A stretch of 64,000 nucleotides of DNA from Aralia elata (Eukaryota; Streptophyta; Magnoliopsida; Apiales; Araliaceae): assembly GCA_034770075.1 (NCBI GenBank), contig CM068380.1, forward strand, positions 36,784,695 through 36,848,694, given 5' to 3'. This document shows, piece by piece, positions 45,875 to 57,253 of this stretch (its first letter is position 1; every line of letters starts with the position of its first letter). The notes below the pieces were generated by a model. The model saw only the letters and a list, made by a program, of their open reading frames with translations. It ran no database searches and was not told the origin of the DNA. Made by a program: the position numbers and the translations under genes.

Positions 45875-47557
45875 ACCCATAGTTTTGAACAATGCTTTTA
45901 GAATCATGATGGTGATCATGCTAATGAGATCTAAATTCTACATAGCTCACAAACTAAAATCGTTCCTAATCGATGGATTACTAAAAAGGGGATTAGTGAA
46001 TCCGAATAGATTAGTACATACGTTGTTTGCTCTTATGAAGAGGATGATTGATCTCATAATCATTTATGTGGAGACACTAAAACAAGTATGTAGGTGCTTA
46101 TTAGAGAATAAGTTCACTAAACATGGCTCGCTAAGGAATACCTAATGGAGTTTTACTCGCCTGTCAATAGGAATTCCTCTAGTGATAGTAGTACAAGTGA
46201 TCATTGGACTTGAGATCATCATAGTATCTTGTGTGTGATAAGTTATACTTTGACATGTCCCTTAAGACCCTTAGGGTATATCAAAGGGTCTGATTGGGTA
46301 TAATAAGTTATACATGGAGATAGGTGAATGATCAACAAAGAATCTACCACTTCTAGTAAAAGGAGAGGATGTCCTATGTGATTCGATAAATGACGACTCA
46401 GAAGTCTTTGGCCAAAGCAGAACGAAATTAGAAAGGAGTTTCTAATTTGCATTAATCAGAGTTGTGCATTTGAGAATCGAAATACATATAATTAAATAAA
46501 ATAAGACTTGACAGTAATTTCATGTCTTATATTTAATTGGGACATTGTATGGTAGAAGGATTGAATTGTACGGTAACTATTCACTGAAAGGTTCTTTTGT
46601 GATTAATGTTGAAATCTATATTATCTTGAAAGTCGTTGATCGCTAAGGGGGCTTACCCTTATTGTAGAATAAATATTATTTATTTAAATGAATTAAATAG
46701 TTTAATTTATTTATTTAAATAAGATTAGAACTGTTCTAATTGATTTATTCACAACCGGTTTAATATGGAAAACCTAAAGGGTCACACCGCAAAAAGAAAA
46801 ATATTTGTTTAAGAAGTAAATGACATAATTGTAATAATAAGTTAAGTATATTTAATTTAATCTATGGAGATAGAATAAATTAAATAGCTTAATATTTATT
46901 ATTTAATATTTTAGAAATATTAAATATAAATTAATAAGGGGAGTCTTATTATTATTATTATTACTATTATTATTATTATTTCCTAAAAGGGTTTGAGAAT
47001 TAATTAATAAAAGTACTCTCATAAATTCCTAATTAGATTAAGAGTTTAATTAATTAAAGGAGTTTAATTTAAATAAAAACCCTAATCCTAAATAGTTTAG
47101 GAGGGTTCCGTATATCTATAAATAAGAGGAGTCTTATCATGATTTAAGGTTAAACAGTTACACACTCTTCTATAAGAATTGGAGAGAGAGTACTTGCAAT
47201 TTCTATAGAGATAGAAACTAGGGTTTTGCCAACACCCATCTTCTTGAATAACTATTATTCCTTGGTGAATCACCTCTAGAGGCCAAACATTTGGGTGGCT
47301 AACGTTGATCAAAGGAAGGAATTTAATCGGTGGAATTCAAGGAGAACGCGAAGGATTTGGAGGTGAACTCGTACCTGTGGAAGCATGGTTCTATAAGAGT
47401 ATAATTCTATATCTCTATCTCTTTCGTTTAATTGATAATTAATCACAAGGATGATCATGGTGATGGTTTGTATGAAAAATTTTAAAATTCGTTTTATTGC
47501 GCTTCCGCACTATTTATGTAATTTGATTGCATATTCGCGCTATATACAAACCTAATA
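45875..47557 (+). repeat. 5' LTR of copia G, second piece
   Basis: Continues the LTR after the H insertion. TATA box CTATAAATA at 47116-47124; an (ATT)n tract near 46945-46980; leader with GGAGAGAGAGTACTTGC. Ends CAAACCTAATA (3' LTR copy CCTAACA). Confidence 0.85.
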
Positions 47558-48808
47558 GTGGTATCAAAGCCTAACCTTGTGGTAAATATCGATTATTATG
47601 ATTCCATGTATGTATGGGTATGCGATTGGATCGATTTTCTGGCAACGAAAAAAATTTCGAAGTCTGCTATGCGGCGCTGCCGCGCCGCTTCCTGTTCATT
47701 CTGGAGCGCGGCCGCGCCCGAACCAAGAAATCGTTTCTGGGGGTGCAGCGCGGCCGCGCCGCTCCTAGTTCATTTTTGGAGCGCGACCGCGCCAGTTTGC
47801 AGATTTTGAAAAAAAATTTATTTTGATGTTATTTATTTTCAATTATGATAAAAGGTTTATTTTGAATTGGAATATAATTAAAATTAAAAGTTTTATTTGA
47901 ACTTGGAATTGGATTCTACGTTAACTAGAATAAAATAGTTTATTCACATATGGAATAGGATTCCATGTTTCCTTAAAAATAAAGATATTTTTTTTGATAA
48001 GGAATAAGATTTAACATATTTTATTTTTTCAAGCAATTTTAAGTTAAAATAAAGGAGTTTATTTTGAACTTGAAATTGGATTCCATGTTAATTGAAATAA
48101 AAGAGTTTATTTTGATTTGGAATTTGATTAAAAATAAAGGAGTTTATTTTTATTCAAAATTGGATAAAATAAAATAAATAAGTTTATTATGATTTAAATT
48201 TTGATTAAAATAAAGGAGTTTATTTTTGTTTCAAAATTAGATTTCTAGTAAACTTTTAATTGCCCATTAAATGATATCAATGCATATATGGAATGGTTTT
48301 ATTATTCATGAGATGAATGTTATTTATTGATACATATGGAGATATGTATGATAATAAATAGGGATTGATTATGGACTACTGACCAATGTGTGATTTGATT
48401 TATTTTAGTGGATGCTTGAATGAATGAGTTTTTTATAAATGGGGTCTGCGTACCTCGTCTTCTCTAAATTTTTTTGGATGTAAATTCTATCTTCCTCCTA
48501 TGTACCTCCCCTTGACTGCTGATCAAGGTTTCTATTTATTGTAAATAGTTTATGTAATAGGTTTATTTATGTAATGAGCGCTTGAAGACCCGTTTGTAAT
48601 GGAGACCCGGGTTTAAATGTAATAGTTATATTTAAATTTTGATCTTGCACCCTAGGTCCTTTTGGTTCACTTGGTGGCTCTAGTGAACCAAACTAGAATA
48701 AAAGTCCATAATCAATCCAGGTAGAATATAGTATTCTATATGTGCATGCTTACTATGTATATATTATATATTATACAACATGCTTCGCATGTTAAATAAT
48801 ATGACGCG

Positions 48809-48845
<37 letters not shown>

Positions 48846-49480
48846 TGCGCGCTAAACAAGATGAGACAAATAATAACAAACCCCTCAAAGAAATTATATT
48901 AAGTCCTAAGCGTTCAAAGATATTTGGAATATCGAACGTCGCCTTCTAGTATGGTAAAGCGATAGAGTATTAAATATTTAATATGAGTTTGTTGTGTCAC
49001 ACAAGGCAAGTATTAAATATTTAAGATGTTGCTTTATCACATTTGATGCTTATAAATAGACTGAACGATGCTGTTTTGTTGTGTCACATAAGGACAGTAT
49101 TTTTCTTTCGAATATATGGAAGTTCTAGGTTGGACTTAACTTGGATAATTTTGATTCGAATGTGTCACACTTGATCAAAATAATCTAAGAGGCAAAATAC
49201 AAGGAGTTACATACTGATGTAATTGACAATAGTTGTCTACCTATTTATTTATATATCGTTTGTTGTGTCACACAAGGCTATATACATTTGAAATGAGATC
49301 TTTATTCTCACTACCAAATCTTTAATTAGAATTGCCGAACTATATATTTAGGGTAATATAGTTTGATGAAAATAGTGAGGTACCAATTTAAAATAAAGAC
49401 CTAATTTATTTTGGTAATTAATTAAAATGAATGTATACTAAAATGTTATTAAATTACAAATTCATTTATAGAATTTTACG
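47558..49480 (+). promoter_or_regulatory. PBS and long leader of copia G
   Basis: PBS TGGTATCAAAGCC at 47559-47571, initiator-Met type with one mismatch. Then a GC-rich palindrome block (47667-47797: repeated GCGCGGCCGCGC-like units), AT-rich sequence with repeated GGAGTTTATTTTGA-like segments (47840-48240), a (TA)n run near 48815-48842, and four TGTTGTGTCACACAAGG-type motifs (48992-49275). No gene. Confidence 0.65.
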
Positions 49481-52400
49481 ATGTCTAATTCACTATCACT
49501 GCAAAGCATATTAGATGTTAATTAATCGGACCGTATTAAACGGACTGGTTAAGAAATTTGAGAATAATTCTCAAGGCTGAAAAACTATCTTATGTCCTTA
49601 ATATGTTTATCCCTGCAATGGTTGCAGACAATGCCTCAGAGGAAGAGATTGCTACTTTTAAAAAGTAGTAAGATGATGCGCAGTTGCCTCAATGCATCAT
49701 GCTCGCATCCATGAGTAACGAGCTTCAGCGTCAGCATAAAACTATGGATGCTCCTACTATACTCCTGCACCTTCAAGGAGTTGAATGGTGAGGAAAGTAG
49801 GACTGCTAGATATTAGATATCTAAGGAGCTCTTCCAATCTAGAATAACTGATGGTACTACAGTATAGACAAATTTCCTAAAAATGATCAATCTGATTGAA
49901 CAATTAGGACAACAAGATTTTGTCATGGATGGAGAGTTGATCCAAGATTTGTCACTTCCGGACTCTTTCTCATAAATTGTTGTGAATTTCCACATGAATA
50001 AGTTATATGTCAGCCTGCCTGAGTTGCTTAAACATGTTGAAAACTGTAAAGAGTCACTTTCCAACCAAGAAAGGCCAAGTCTTACTGGTAGATGATTCTT
50101 CCAAGAAGCGGAAGAGGGCCAAAAGGATCTTTTTAAAAGAAGAACAATTCAAAGAAGGTCAATGGAAAGGTAAAAACAAAGGACAATAGGAACAGGACTG
50201 ATGCAGATAGCAAAGGAGTTTGCTTCCACTGCAATAAGCCTAGATACTAGAAAGGAAACTGTAAGAAGAATCTTACAGAGGCTAACCAGAAGAAGCTTAA
50301 TGAAGCTTCGGTTACAGATACAAGTTTGTTCATGATTGAAATAAATCTTTCTGTGAGTCAAAGTTCTACTTGGGTATTGGATACTGGCTGTAGTTCTCAC
50401 GTATGCAATCCAATGCAGAGACTAAGCAGAAGTAGAAAGCTAAACTAAGAGTCAGTAATCTTATGTGTGGGAATGGAGCAAAGGTTGCTACATTAATCAT
50501 AGGAACTTATAGTTTAGCATTGCCTACGGGTAAGTCTATTGAGTTAATAAGTTGTTATTATGTTCCAGTTCTCATTAAAAATATTAAAACTTTCGTTGTT
50601 GGACAAGGAAGGTTCTGGTATTATATTTAAGAACAATTGTTGTTCTATTTATAATGATAATATTTTGTTTGAAACTGGAAGATTACTTGATAGACTTTGT
50701 ATACTTGACTTACATGAAAAATATTTTGCAAATTGAATAAACTAATAAAAGAAAAGGAGATGGTCATTCAAAGAGTTGAATGTGTGTATTTGATGAAATA
50801 CCAGTCTGAATCATTTGAAAGGTTCAAAGAATTCAGAAGTGAAACAAATTGACAAAGTATTAAGATTCTTTGATCAGATCGAGGAAAGAATACTTGTGCA
50901 ATGAGTTTCTAGATCATCTCAAAATGGTATTTTCTCATAATAGACACCTCCTGATACGCAATAATTGATTGGTGTATCTAAAAGAAGAAATTGTACCTTG
51001 TTGGACATGGTGCAGTCCATAATGATTTTTACCAATATTTTAGTATCCATCTGGGGTTATGCCCTAGAAACGGTTGCATATCTACAAAAATAAGGTAACC
51101 TCAAAAATCCGAGCCCAAGACTCCACAAAGGTTATAGATTGGGAGGATTCCTACTCTTAAGTATGTTAAGATAAGGGGTTGTCCAACTTATGTGAAAAGG
51201 TTTTAAAGATAAGTTTGGGACAAAATCTTACAAGTGCAGACTTGTGGGATATCCTAAAGAAAGTTTAGGGTATTATTACTATAATCCTACACGCTGCCTT
51301 CTTAGATAAAGGTGTTTATCATTGAAGGAGCTAGTGGGAGGGTAATAGATCTTGAAGGAGTTCAAGAACCACAAAGCACTTTAAGTCGAACCTAGGAACC
51401 TGTAGATAGACCTATTGTACCACAACCAAATTGTAAATCTGGAAGAGTACCGAAGATACTTGGGAGGTATGGATTCATCATAGAGGATGATGATGAGGTA
51501 CGCATCATAGAGGATGATGATCCAGTTATATACGATGAGGCTATGAGTAGAAGACACTCAGAGAAATGGCAGATGGCCATGAAATTCGAAATGGACTCCA
51601 TGTATGAGAACCAAGTATAGACTCTGGTTACTCCACAAAAGGGCATAGTGCCTAGAGTGTGAATATGGGTCTTTAAGAGAAGGATTGAGGCAAATGGCAA
51701 GGTAGAGACCTATAAGACCAGACTTGTTTAAAAGGTTTTTCAAGTCAAGGAGTTGACTGTGATAAAACCTTATTACCGGATAATGCTCAAGTCTATTTGG
51801 ATTTTGCTTGTGATTGCAGCTTATTACGAAATTTGGCAAAATAGATGTGGAGACGCCCTTCCTCAATGAAGACTTGAGGAGAATGTATGTATGATACAGC
51901 CAGATAAATTTGTTTCAAAGGTTGAAGCAAATCGTGTTTTAAGCTACAATGATCCATTGATGGATTGAAGCAAGCTTCTCAAAGATGGAACATTCATTTT
52001 GATGAGACAATCAAAAGAGTTTGATTTTATCAAAAACGAGAATGAACCTAGTGTGTACAAAAGGGTCAGTGGGAGCACTGTGACATTCTTGGTATTATAT
52101 GTTGATATACTACTGATAAGGAATAACACACCAATGCTACAATCAGTAAAGATAAAATTGTCTAAACATTCCTCCATGAATGACTTGGGAGGAGCATCCT
52201 ATAAATTGGGGATATAAATCTATATAGATAGATTTAAAAGGATGTTCGGCTTGACCCAAGAAACGTATATTCATTTGATGCTAAAGGCGTTTAGCATGGG
52301 AAACTCCGAGAGAGGTCTCATGATGATGATCCATGGAGTGCATCTCTCTAAAATTGTCTCTAATTAAAAGAGAGATCGCATAAGTTACTATCATGTATGT

Positions 52401-52966
52401 AGTGGATATACAAGGCCTAATGTTGATCAGTCATATTCTAGAGAAGATCACTGTAAGACAGTGAAAAATATCTTTAAGTACGTAACCGGTATTGAGGATG
52501 TGATCATGATACATGGTGGATCTGAATTAAAACTAGAGGGTTAAATAGACTCAAGTTTTTCAGACTGACCAAGACGATAACAAATCCACTTTAGGGTAAA
52601 TAGTTACCTCAAAAGGTGGTGCAGTGAATTGGAAAGATTCCAAACAGCAAAGAGTTGCTGGTTTAGTGACAAAGACAAAGTATATAGCTGTAAATGAAGC
52701 TGCAAGTTTGATTGTTTGGATGAAAAGTTCATTACAGAACTAGGAATAGTTCCTAAGTCTCATCTTGGATTCAAACAAGTGTTGCGGCACTTTCATTTGA
52801 TTAGTGGAATCATTGAAAGTGGAAAAGTCACTATAGAGATAGTGGACTCTCGAGAACAACATTGCATATCCATCTACTGAAGCTTTATCCAACAGCAGGA
52901 TGATCGTCACTTAGAGAAGAAGGGTATTAAATACCATGGCGATTGACTTTAGTGCAAGTGAGAGAT
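49481..52966 (+). pseudogene. gag-pol: Copia G gag-protease-integrase-RT-RNase H remnant
   Basis: Starts MSNSLSLQSILDVN at 49481 then stops. Gag residues recur in alternating frames (TILHLQGVEW; LPDSFS; VNFHMNKL). The zinc knuckle near 50216-50262 reads CFHCNKPRY*KGNC, its His and Trp lost. Protease WVLDTGCSSHVC at 50368-50406. A weak integrase region runs 50600-51310 (IWGYALETVAYL). RT 51370-52400 has LVLYVDILLI at 52090-52118, one Asp of YVDD missing. RNase H 52700-52960 lacks the YCDN block: GIVPKSHLGFKQVLRHFHLI. Stops include TGA 51660-51662, TAA 51729-51731 and TAA 52215-52217, all shared with K. Not able to encode active enzymes. Confidence 0.85.
52953..52966 (+). promoter_or_regulatory. 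PPT of copia G
   Basis: GCAAGTGAGAGAT just before the LTR start TGAAAGTAG; in K the tract is AAGTGGGAGAT. Confidence 0.7.
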
Positions 52967-54775
52967 TGAAAGTAGTATGCACAAAAGCCAATCATATTTG
53001 ATATGATATAGCATATACTTTGTAATCTTATTTGTTTGTTAAAGGCATTTTACTTTATCTATGTGGTGCTGTTATATTAAATGTGATAAACCCATAGTTT
53101 TGAGCAATGCTTTTAGAATCATGATGGTGATCATGCTAATGAGATCTAAATTCTAGATAGCTCACAAACTAAAATCGTTCCTAATCGATGGATTACTAAA
53201 AAGGGGATTAGTGAATCCGGATAGATTAGTACATACGTTTCTTGCTCTTATGATCAGGATGATTGATCTTATAATCATTTGTGTGGAGATACTATAACAA
53301 GTATGTAGGTACTTATTAGAGAATAAGTTCACTGAACGTGGCTCGCTAAAGAATACCTAATGGAGTTTTACTCGCTTGTCAATAGGAATTCCTCTAGTGA
53401 TAGTAGTACAAGTGATCATTGGACTTGAGATCATCATAGTATCTTGTGTGTGATGAGTTATACTTTGACATGTCCCTTAAGACCCTTAGGGTATATCAAA
53501 GGGTCTGATTGGGTATAATAAGTTATACATGGAGATAGGTGAATGATCAACAAAGAATCTACCACTTCTAGTAAAAGGAGAGGATGTCCTATGTGATTCG
53601 ATAAATGACGACTCAGAAGTCTTTGGCCAAAGCAGAACGAAATTAGAAAGGAGTTTCTAATTTGCATTAATCAGAGTTGTGCATTTGAGAATCGAAATAC
53701 ATATAATTAAATAAAATAAGACTTGACAGTAATTTCATGTCTTATATTTAATTGGGACATTGTATGGTAGAATGATTGAATTGTACGGTAACTATTCACT
53801 GAAAGGTTCTTTTGTGATTAATGTTGAAATCTATATTATCTTGAAAGTCGTTGATCGCTAAGGGGGCTTACCCTTATTGTAGAATAAATATTATTTATTT
53901 AAATGAATTAAATAGTTTAATTTATTTATTTAAATAAGATTAGAATTGTTCTAATTGATTTATTCACAACCGGTTTAATATGGAGAACCTAAAGGGTCAC
54001 ACCGCAAAAAGGAAAATATTTGTTTAAGAAGTAAATGACATAATTGTAATAATAAGTTAAGTGTATTTAATTTAATCTATGGAGATAAAATAAATGAAAT
54101 AGCTTAATATTTATTATTTAATATTTTAGAAATAATAAATATAAATTTATAAGAGGATTCTTATTATTATTATTACTATTATTATTATTTAGTTCCTAAA
54201 AGAGTTTGGGAATTAATTAATAAAAGTACTCTCATAAATTCCTAATTGGATTAGGAGTTTAATTAATTAAAGGAGTTTAATTAAAATAAAACCCTAATCT
54301 TAAATAGTTTAGGAGGGTTCCCTATATCTATAAATAAGAGGAGTCTTATCATGATTTAAGGTTAGACAGTTACATACTCTTCCATAAGAATTAGAGAGAG
54401 AGAGAGAGTACTTGCAATTTCTATAGAGATAGAAACTAGGGTTTTGTCAACACCCATCTTCTTGAACAAATATTATTCCTTAGTGGATCACCTCTAGAGG
54501 CCAAACACTTGGGTGGCTAACGTTGATCAAAGGAAGGAATTTAAACGGTAGAATTCAAGGAGAACACGAAGGATTTGGAGGTGAACTCATACCTGTGGAA
54601 ACATGGTTCTACAAGGGTATAATTCTATATCTCTATCTCTTTCGTTTAATTGATAATTAATCACAAGGATGATCATGGTGATGGTTTGTATGAAAAATTT
54701 TAAAATTCGTTTTATTGCCCTTCTGCACTATTTATGTAATTTGATTGCATGTTCGCGCTATATACAAACCTAACA
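52967..54775 (+). repeat. 3' LTR of copia G
   Basis: 1809 bp, TGAAAGTAGTATGCAC...CCTAACA, uninterrupted; TATA box near 54328-54336 and an (ATT)n tract near 54163-54190. Confidence 0.9.
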
Positions 54776-54780
54776 AACCT

Positions 54781-55121
54781 TAGAGTCACTAGAAAATTCA
54801 TCCACCTCTTGTTCATTTATTATGATGGCTAACCGATTCATTTGAATTTCTAGACGAGATATAGCTTGATTCGTGTTAAATTGAGTTTCTATTAAAGCTT
54901 CTATAGTTTTCTCTAAGGTACTGAGTCTTTCCTATTCTTCTTTTGAAAATTCTTGTGGATATTGAGGCTCTGGATCTGGATATAGATATGGATATGGATA
55001 TGAGCTTAGATAAGGATTTTTCATAAGTTGAAAAAAATTGATTTACTTGGTTTGCATTAACATTTTCATAAGGTTCTTGATTCCAAGCAAAATTATTATT
55101 CCAACTATAATAGGAGTCCAT
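54781..55121 (-). pseudogene. Element F gag-like ORF, N-terminal part
   Basis: Starts MDSYYSWNNNFAWNQEPYEN at 55121. A T-run near 55040 forces one frame change, after which the frame reads a Pro-Tyr repeat (SYPYPYPYPDPEPQYPQE, from GGATAT hexamers at 54970-55005), one TAG, then a coiled segment TLEKTIEALIETQFNTNQAI resembling the gag end of Athila-like elements. At AACCT it joins in frame with the half at 34226 once G is disregarded. Confidence 0.55.
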
Positions 55122-56037
55122 CTTTTCACAAATCACAAAACAAATAGACGAGCCACAAAAGTGATACAAAAGAAAAAAAAAATAAATAAAATTAAAAAAA
55201 ATTAAAAATCCTAATTCTATGGTTAACCTAAATAAAATCTAGACAGCTCCTAACTGTTCCAAGTTACACCTTAAGGTCCACAAAATTTGAAATTAATCAC
55301 ACCACTAGCCAGGTAAGTGTAAGAACGGTGGGAGTCTCTCCGTGGGTATGGTGACTAATTGAATAACCACACGTTCTTTAGGCGTTTGCCTTTTGAACCA
55401 CTTGCCTCTTGGAGTCGCTTGTCCTAATTGACCTCGAGAGTCCTAGGGGCCAACGTCTACTTTATTTTATTAGGTCAAGGTTATGCAAAATACAAGTTGG
55501 GTGGTTTGTGGGCTAAGGAAGAATGATGCAATCCCCACCTTATCTTGTTATAGGTTGTACCCTTAATGTTAGATTAAAGATGAAAATGCACAAATAAAAT
55601 AAAAAAATTTTAAACAAATAAAATGTCCTAAAACTATGTGAATTACGAAGTAAAGAGAAATTTGACGTACCTCAATCCTCCAACAATCACCACAGTTTAT
55701 ATTTGACAAAAAAAATAAAAATAAAAAAATAAAAAAAATAAAAACCTAAACAGTATGTGCTCTACGTGAGTAACTGCATGTATGCGGCAATTAGTTTTCT
55801 AACTAACAATAAAAACTAAAAAAAAATAAAACTAAGTTACTATTTTTTTTATTTTTTAGTTAAGATACAAAATACCAGAAATAACGCAACAATAATCTTG
55901 TCTTTTCGCACCTTTGAACCGTTTTGGTAATCCTGAAAAAAATAATAATATTAGAACTAAAAAAAAAACTAATTCGAATAAATAAAAATTAAGGAATATA
56001 AAATTAAATCTAGTCCACGGCAACGGCGCCAAAAACT
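55122..56037 (-). other. Leader of element F with PBS
   Basis: AT-rich, no gene. PBS at 56014-56031 (minus TGGCGCCGTTGCCGTGGA), six bases from the LTR. Confidence 0.75.
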
Positions 56038-57253
56038 TGATGTGATAAAAATGTGTAACTGCAAGTGCACAGTGTCAAATTGAAGAACTGACAAGTACAG
56101 GTCGAACCCACAGAGACTAGATTAATTTTAATTTATCCTTAATATCTATTTTAGGCAAATTAGAAATAAAGATTGAGAATCAATTAACTATATTTAAACT
56201 AACTAATAATAAGGAAACAATCTAGGAATCCATTAAATAATAAACATAACAAGTAATTCAGTCTCTTCTATTTTTATAACTTAATTATGATTTTGATCTC
56301 CCTTCCCTTTAATTTAGTAATTTTATAATTAACGTGGGCAAGCATAGACTATGAAAATTTAAGGATTAACTATAACCCATCAAAACTTCTCTTGAGCAAG
56401 CATGGATTATGAAAAACTCATATCTTAACAATAATCTATCAAAAACCTCTTAATTAATTTAAAATCACATAAGAACTATAAAACGAAGGTATTTCAATAA
56501 TGAAACATGAAGGTGAAGTCAATTAAACATAAAAATATAAATAATAGAAGAGGTAAAAAATATTATCATGAATACTTATTTAATTTCATCTTCATCCTAG
56601 ATTAAAGAAATTAACTAGACATGAAAATAAATAAGCTAACTAAAATAAAGAAGAAGTAGAAAATTAAAAATAAAATAAGTAAACTCCATTTAATTAACGA
56701 TCCTCCAACAAGCGTACAATGAAGAAATAATTTAATTTACTCCTACTCCTAACCTAAACTAATACATCCAACTTAAACTAATACATCCCTTCTCTCTAAA
56801 ACAAGAGACCTATTTATAGGAAAAATAAATTTGTGCCCTAATTTACATTCATTGAACTTGGCCTCTTTTGTTCTCTTTTTTTTCTCTTATTTCCTTCTTT
56901 ATTTCAATCTCTACATGGTAATCTCCCAAGAGTCCCTTTCCATGTAAGTTTCAACTTCCCAGTGTCAATCAACTTCTCAAAGATATCTTCTAGATTGACT
57001 TTCCTTTCTCTCACTGGATTTGACTTGCACACCAAGATTGTTCCACCTCCTTCCTTCTCCTTGTAGGATTTTTCTTGGATATTTCTTTACATGAATAAGA
57101 GCATTAAATATCGCTTGATCACCAAAATTTTGACTTTATTGTAACAAAATATTAAATCCTACAAAATAAAATAAAACATATTAAATAAATAAACTAATAT
57201 AATTAAAAGGACAAAATTAGGGATAATAAAATGTATGAATTATGTGTTTATCA
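56038..57253 (-). repeat. 5' LTR of element F
   Basis: 1216 bp, near-identical to the copy at 31070; TATA box (minus CCTATAAATAGG) at 56820-56809. Confidence 0.88.

Larger units (their letters stand above)
34227..54775 (+). mobile_element. Element G: Ty1/copia retrotransposon (degenerate), interrupted by element H
   Basis: 5' LTR 34227-34349 plus 45875-47557, internal 47558-52966, 3' LTR 52967-54775, perfect TSD AACCT at 34222-34226 and 54776-54780. Joined 5' LTR length is 1806 bp against 1809 for the 3' LTR. Its coding region is full of stops and lacks active-site residues, shared with K, so G was probably mobilised in trans. Confidence 0.88.
31070..57253 (-). mobile_element. Element F: Athila-like non-autonomous LTR element, split by copia G
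   Basis: LTRs at 31070-32289 and 56038-57253, flanked by perfect TSD CTTAC at 31065-31069 and 57254-57258. PBS at 56014-56031 reads TGGCGCCGTTGCCGTGGA on the minus strand, one mismatch from the tRNA-Asp-type site typical of Athila elements. Without the 20.5-kb insertion G, F would be about 5.6 kb with about 3.2 kb internal sequence: a short gag-like frame but no protease, RT or integrase. It must have depended on an autonomous relative. Confidence 0.82.

Noticed and set aside
46243..46452. 69-codon frame repeated at 53458 and 60844
   Set aside because: Antisense in the copia LTRs; identical copies reflect LTR identity, not coding conservation.
47558..47826. Two overlapping small + frames across the GC-rich block of copia G
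   Set aside because: They are created by the GCGCGGCCGCGC palindromes in the leader between PBS and gag and show no protein-like conservation.
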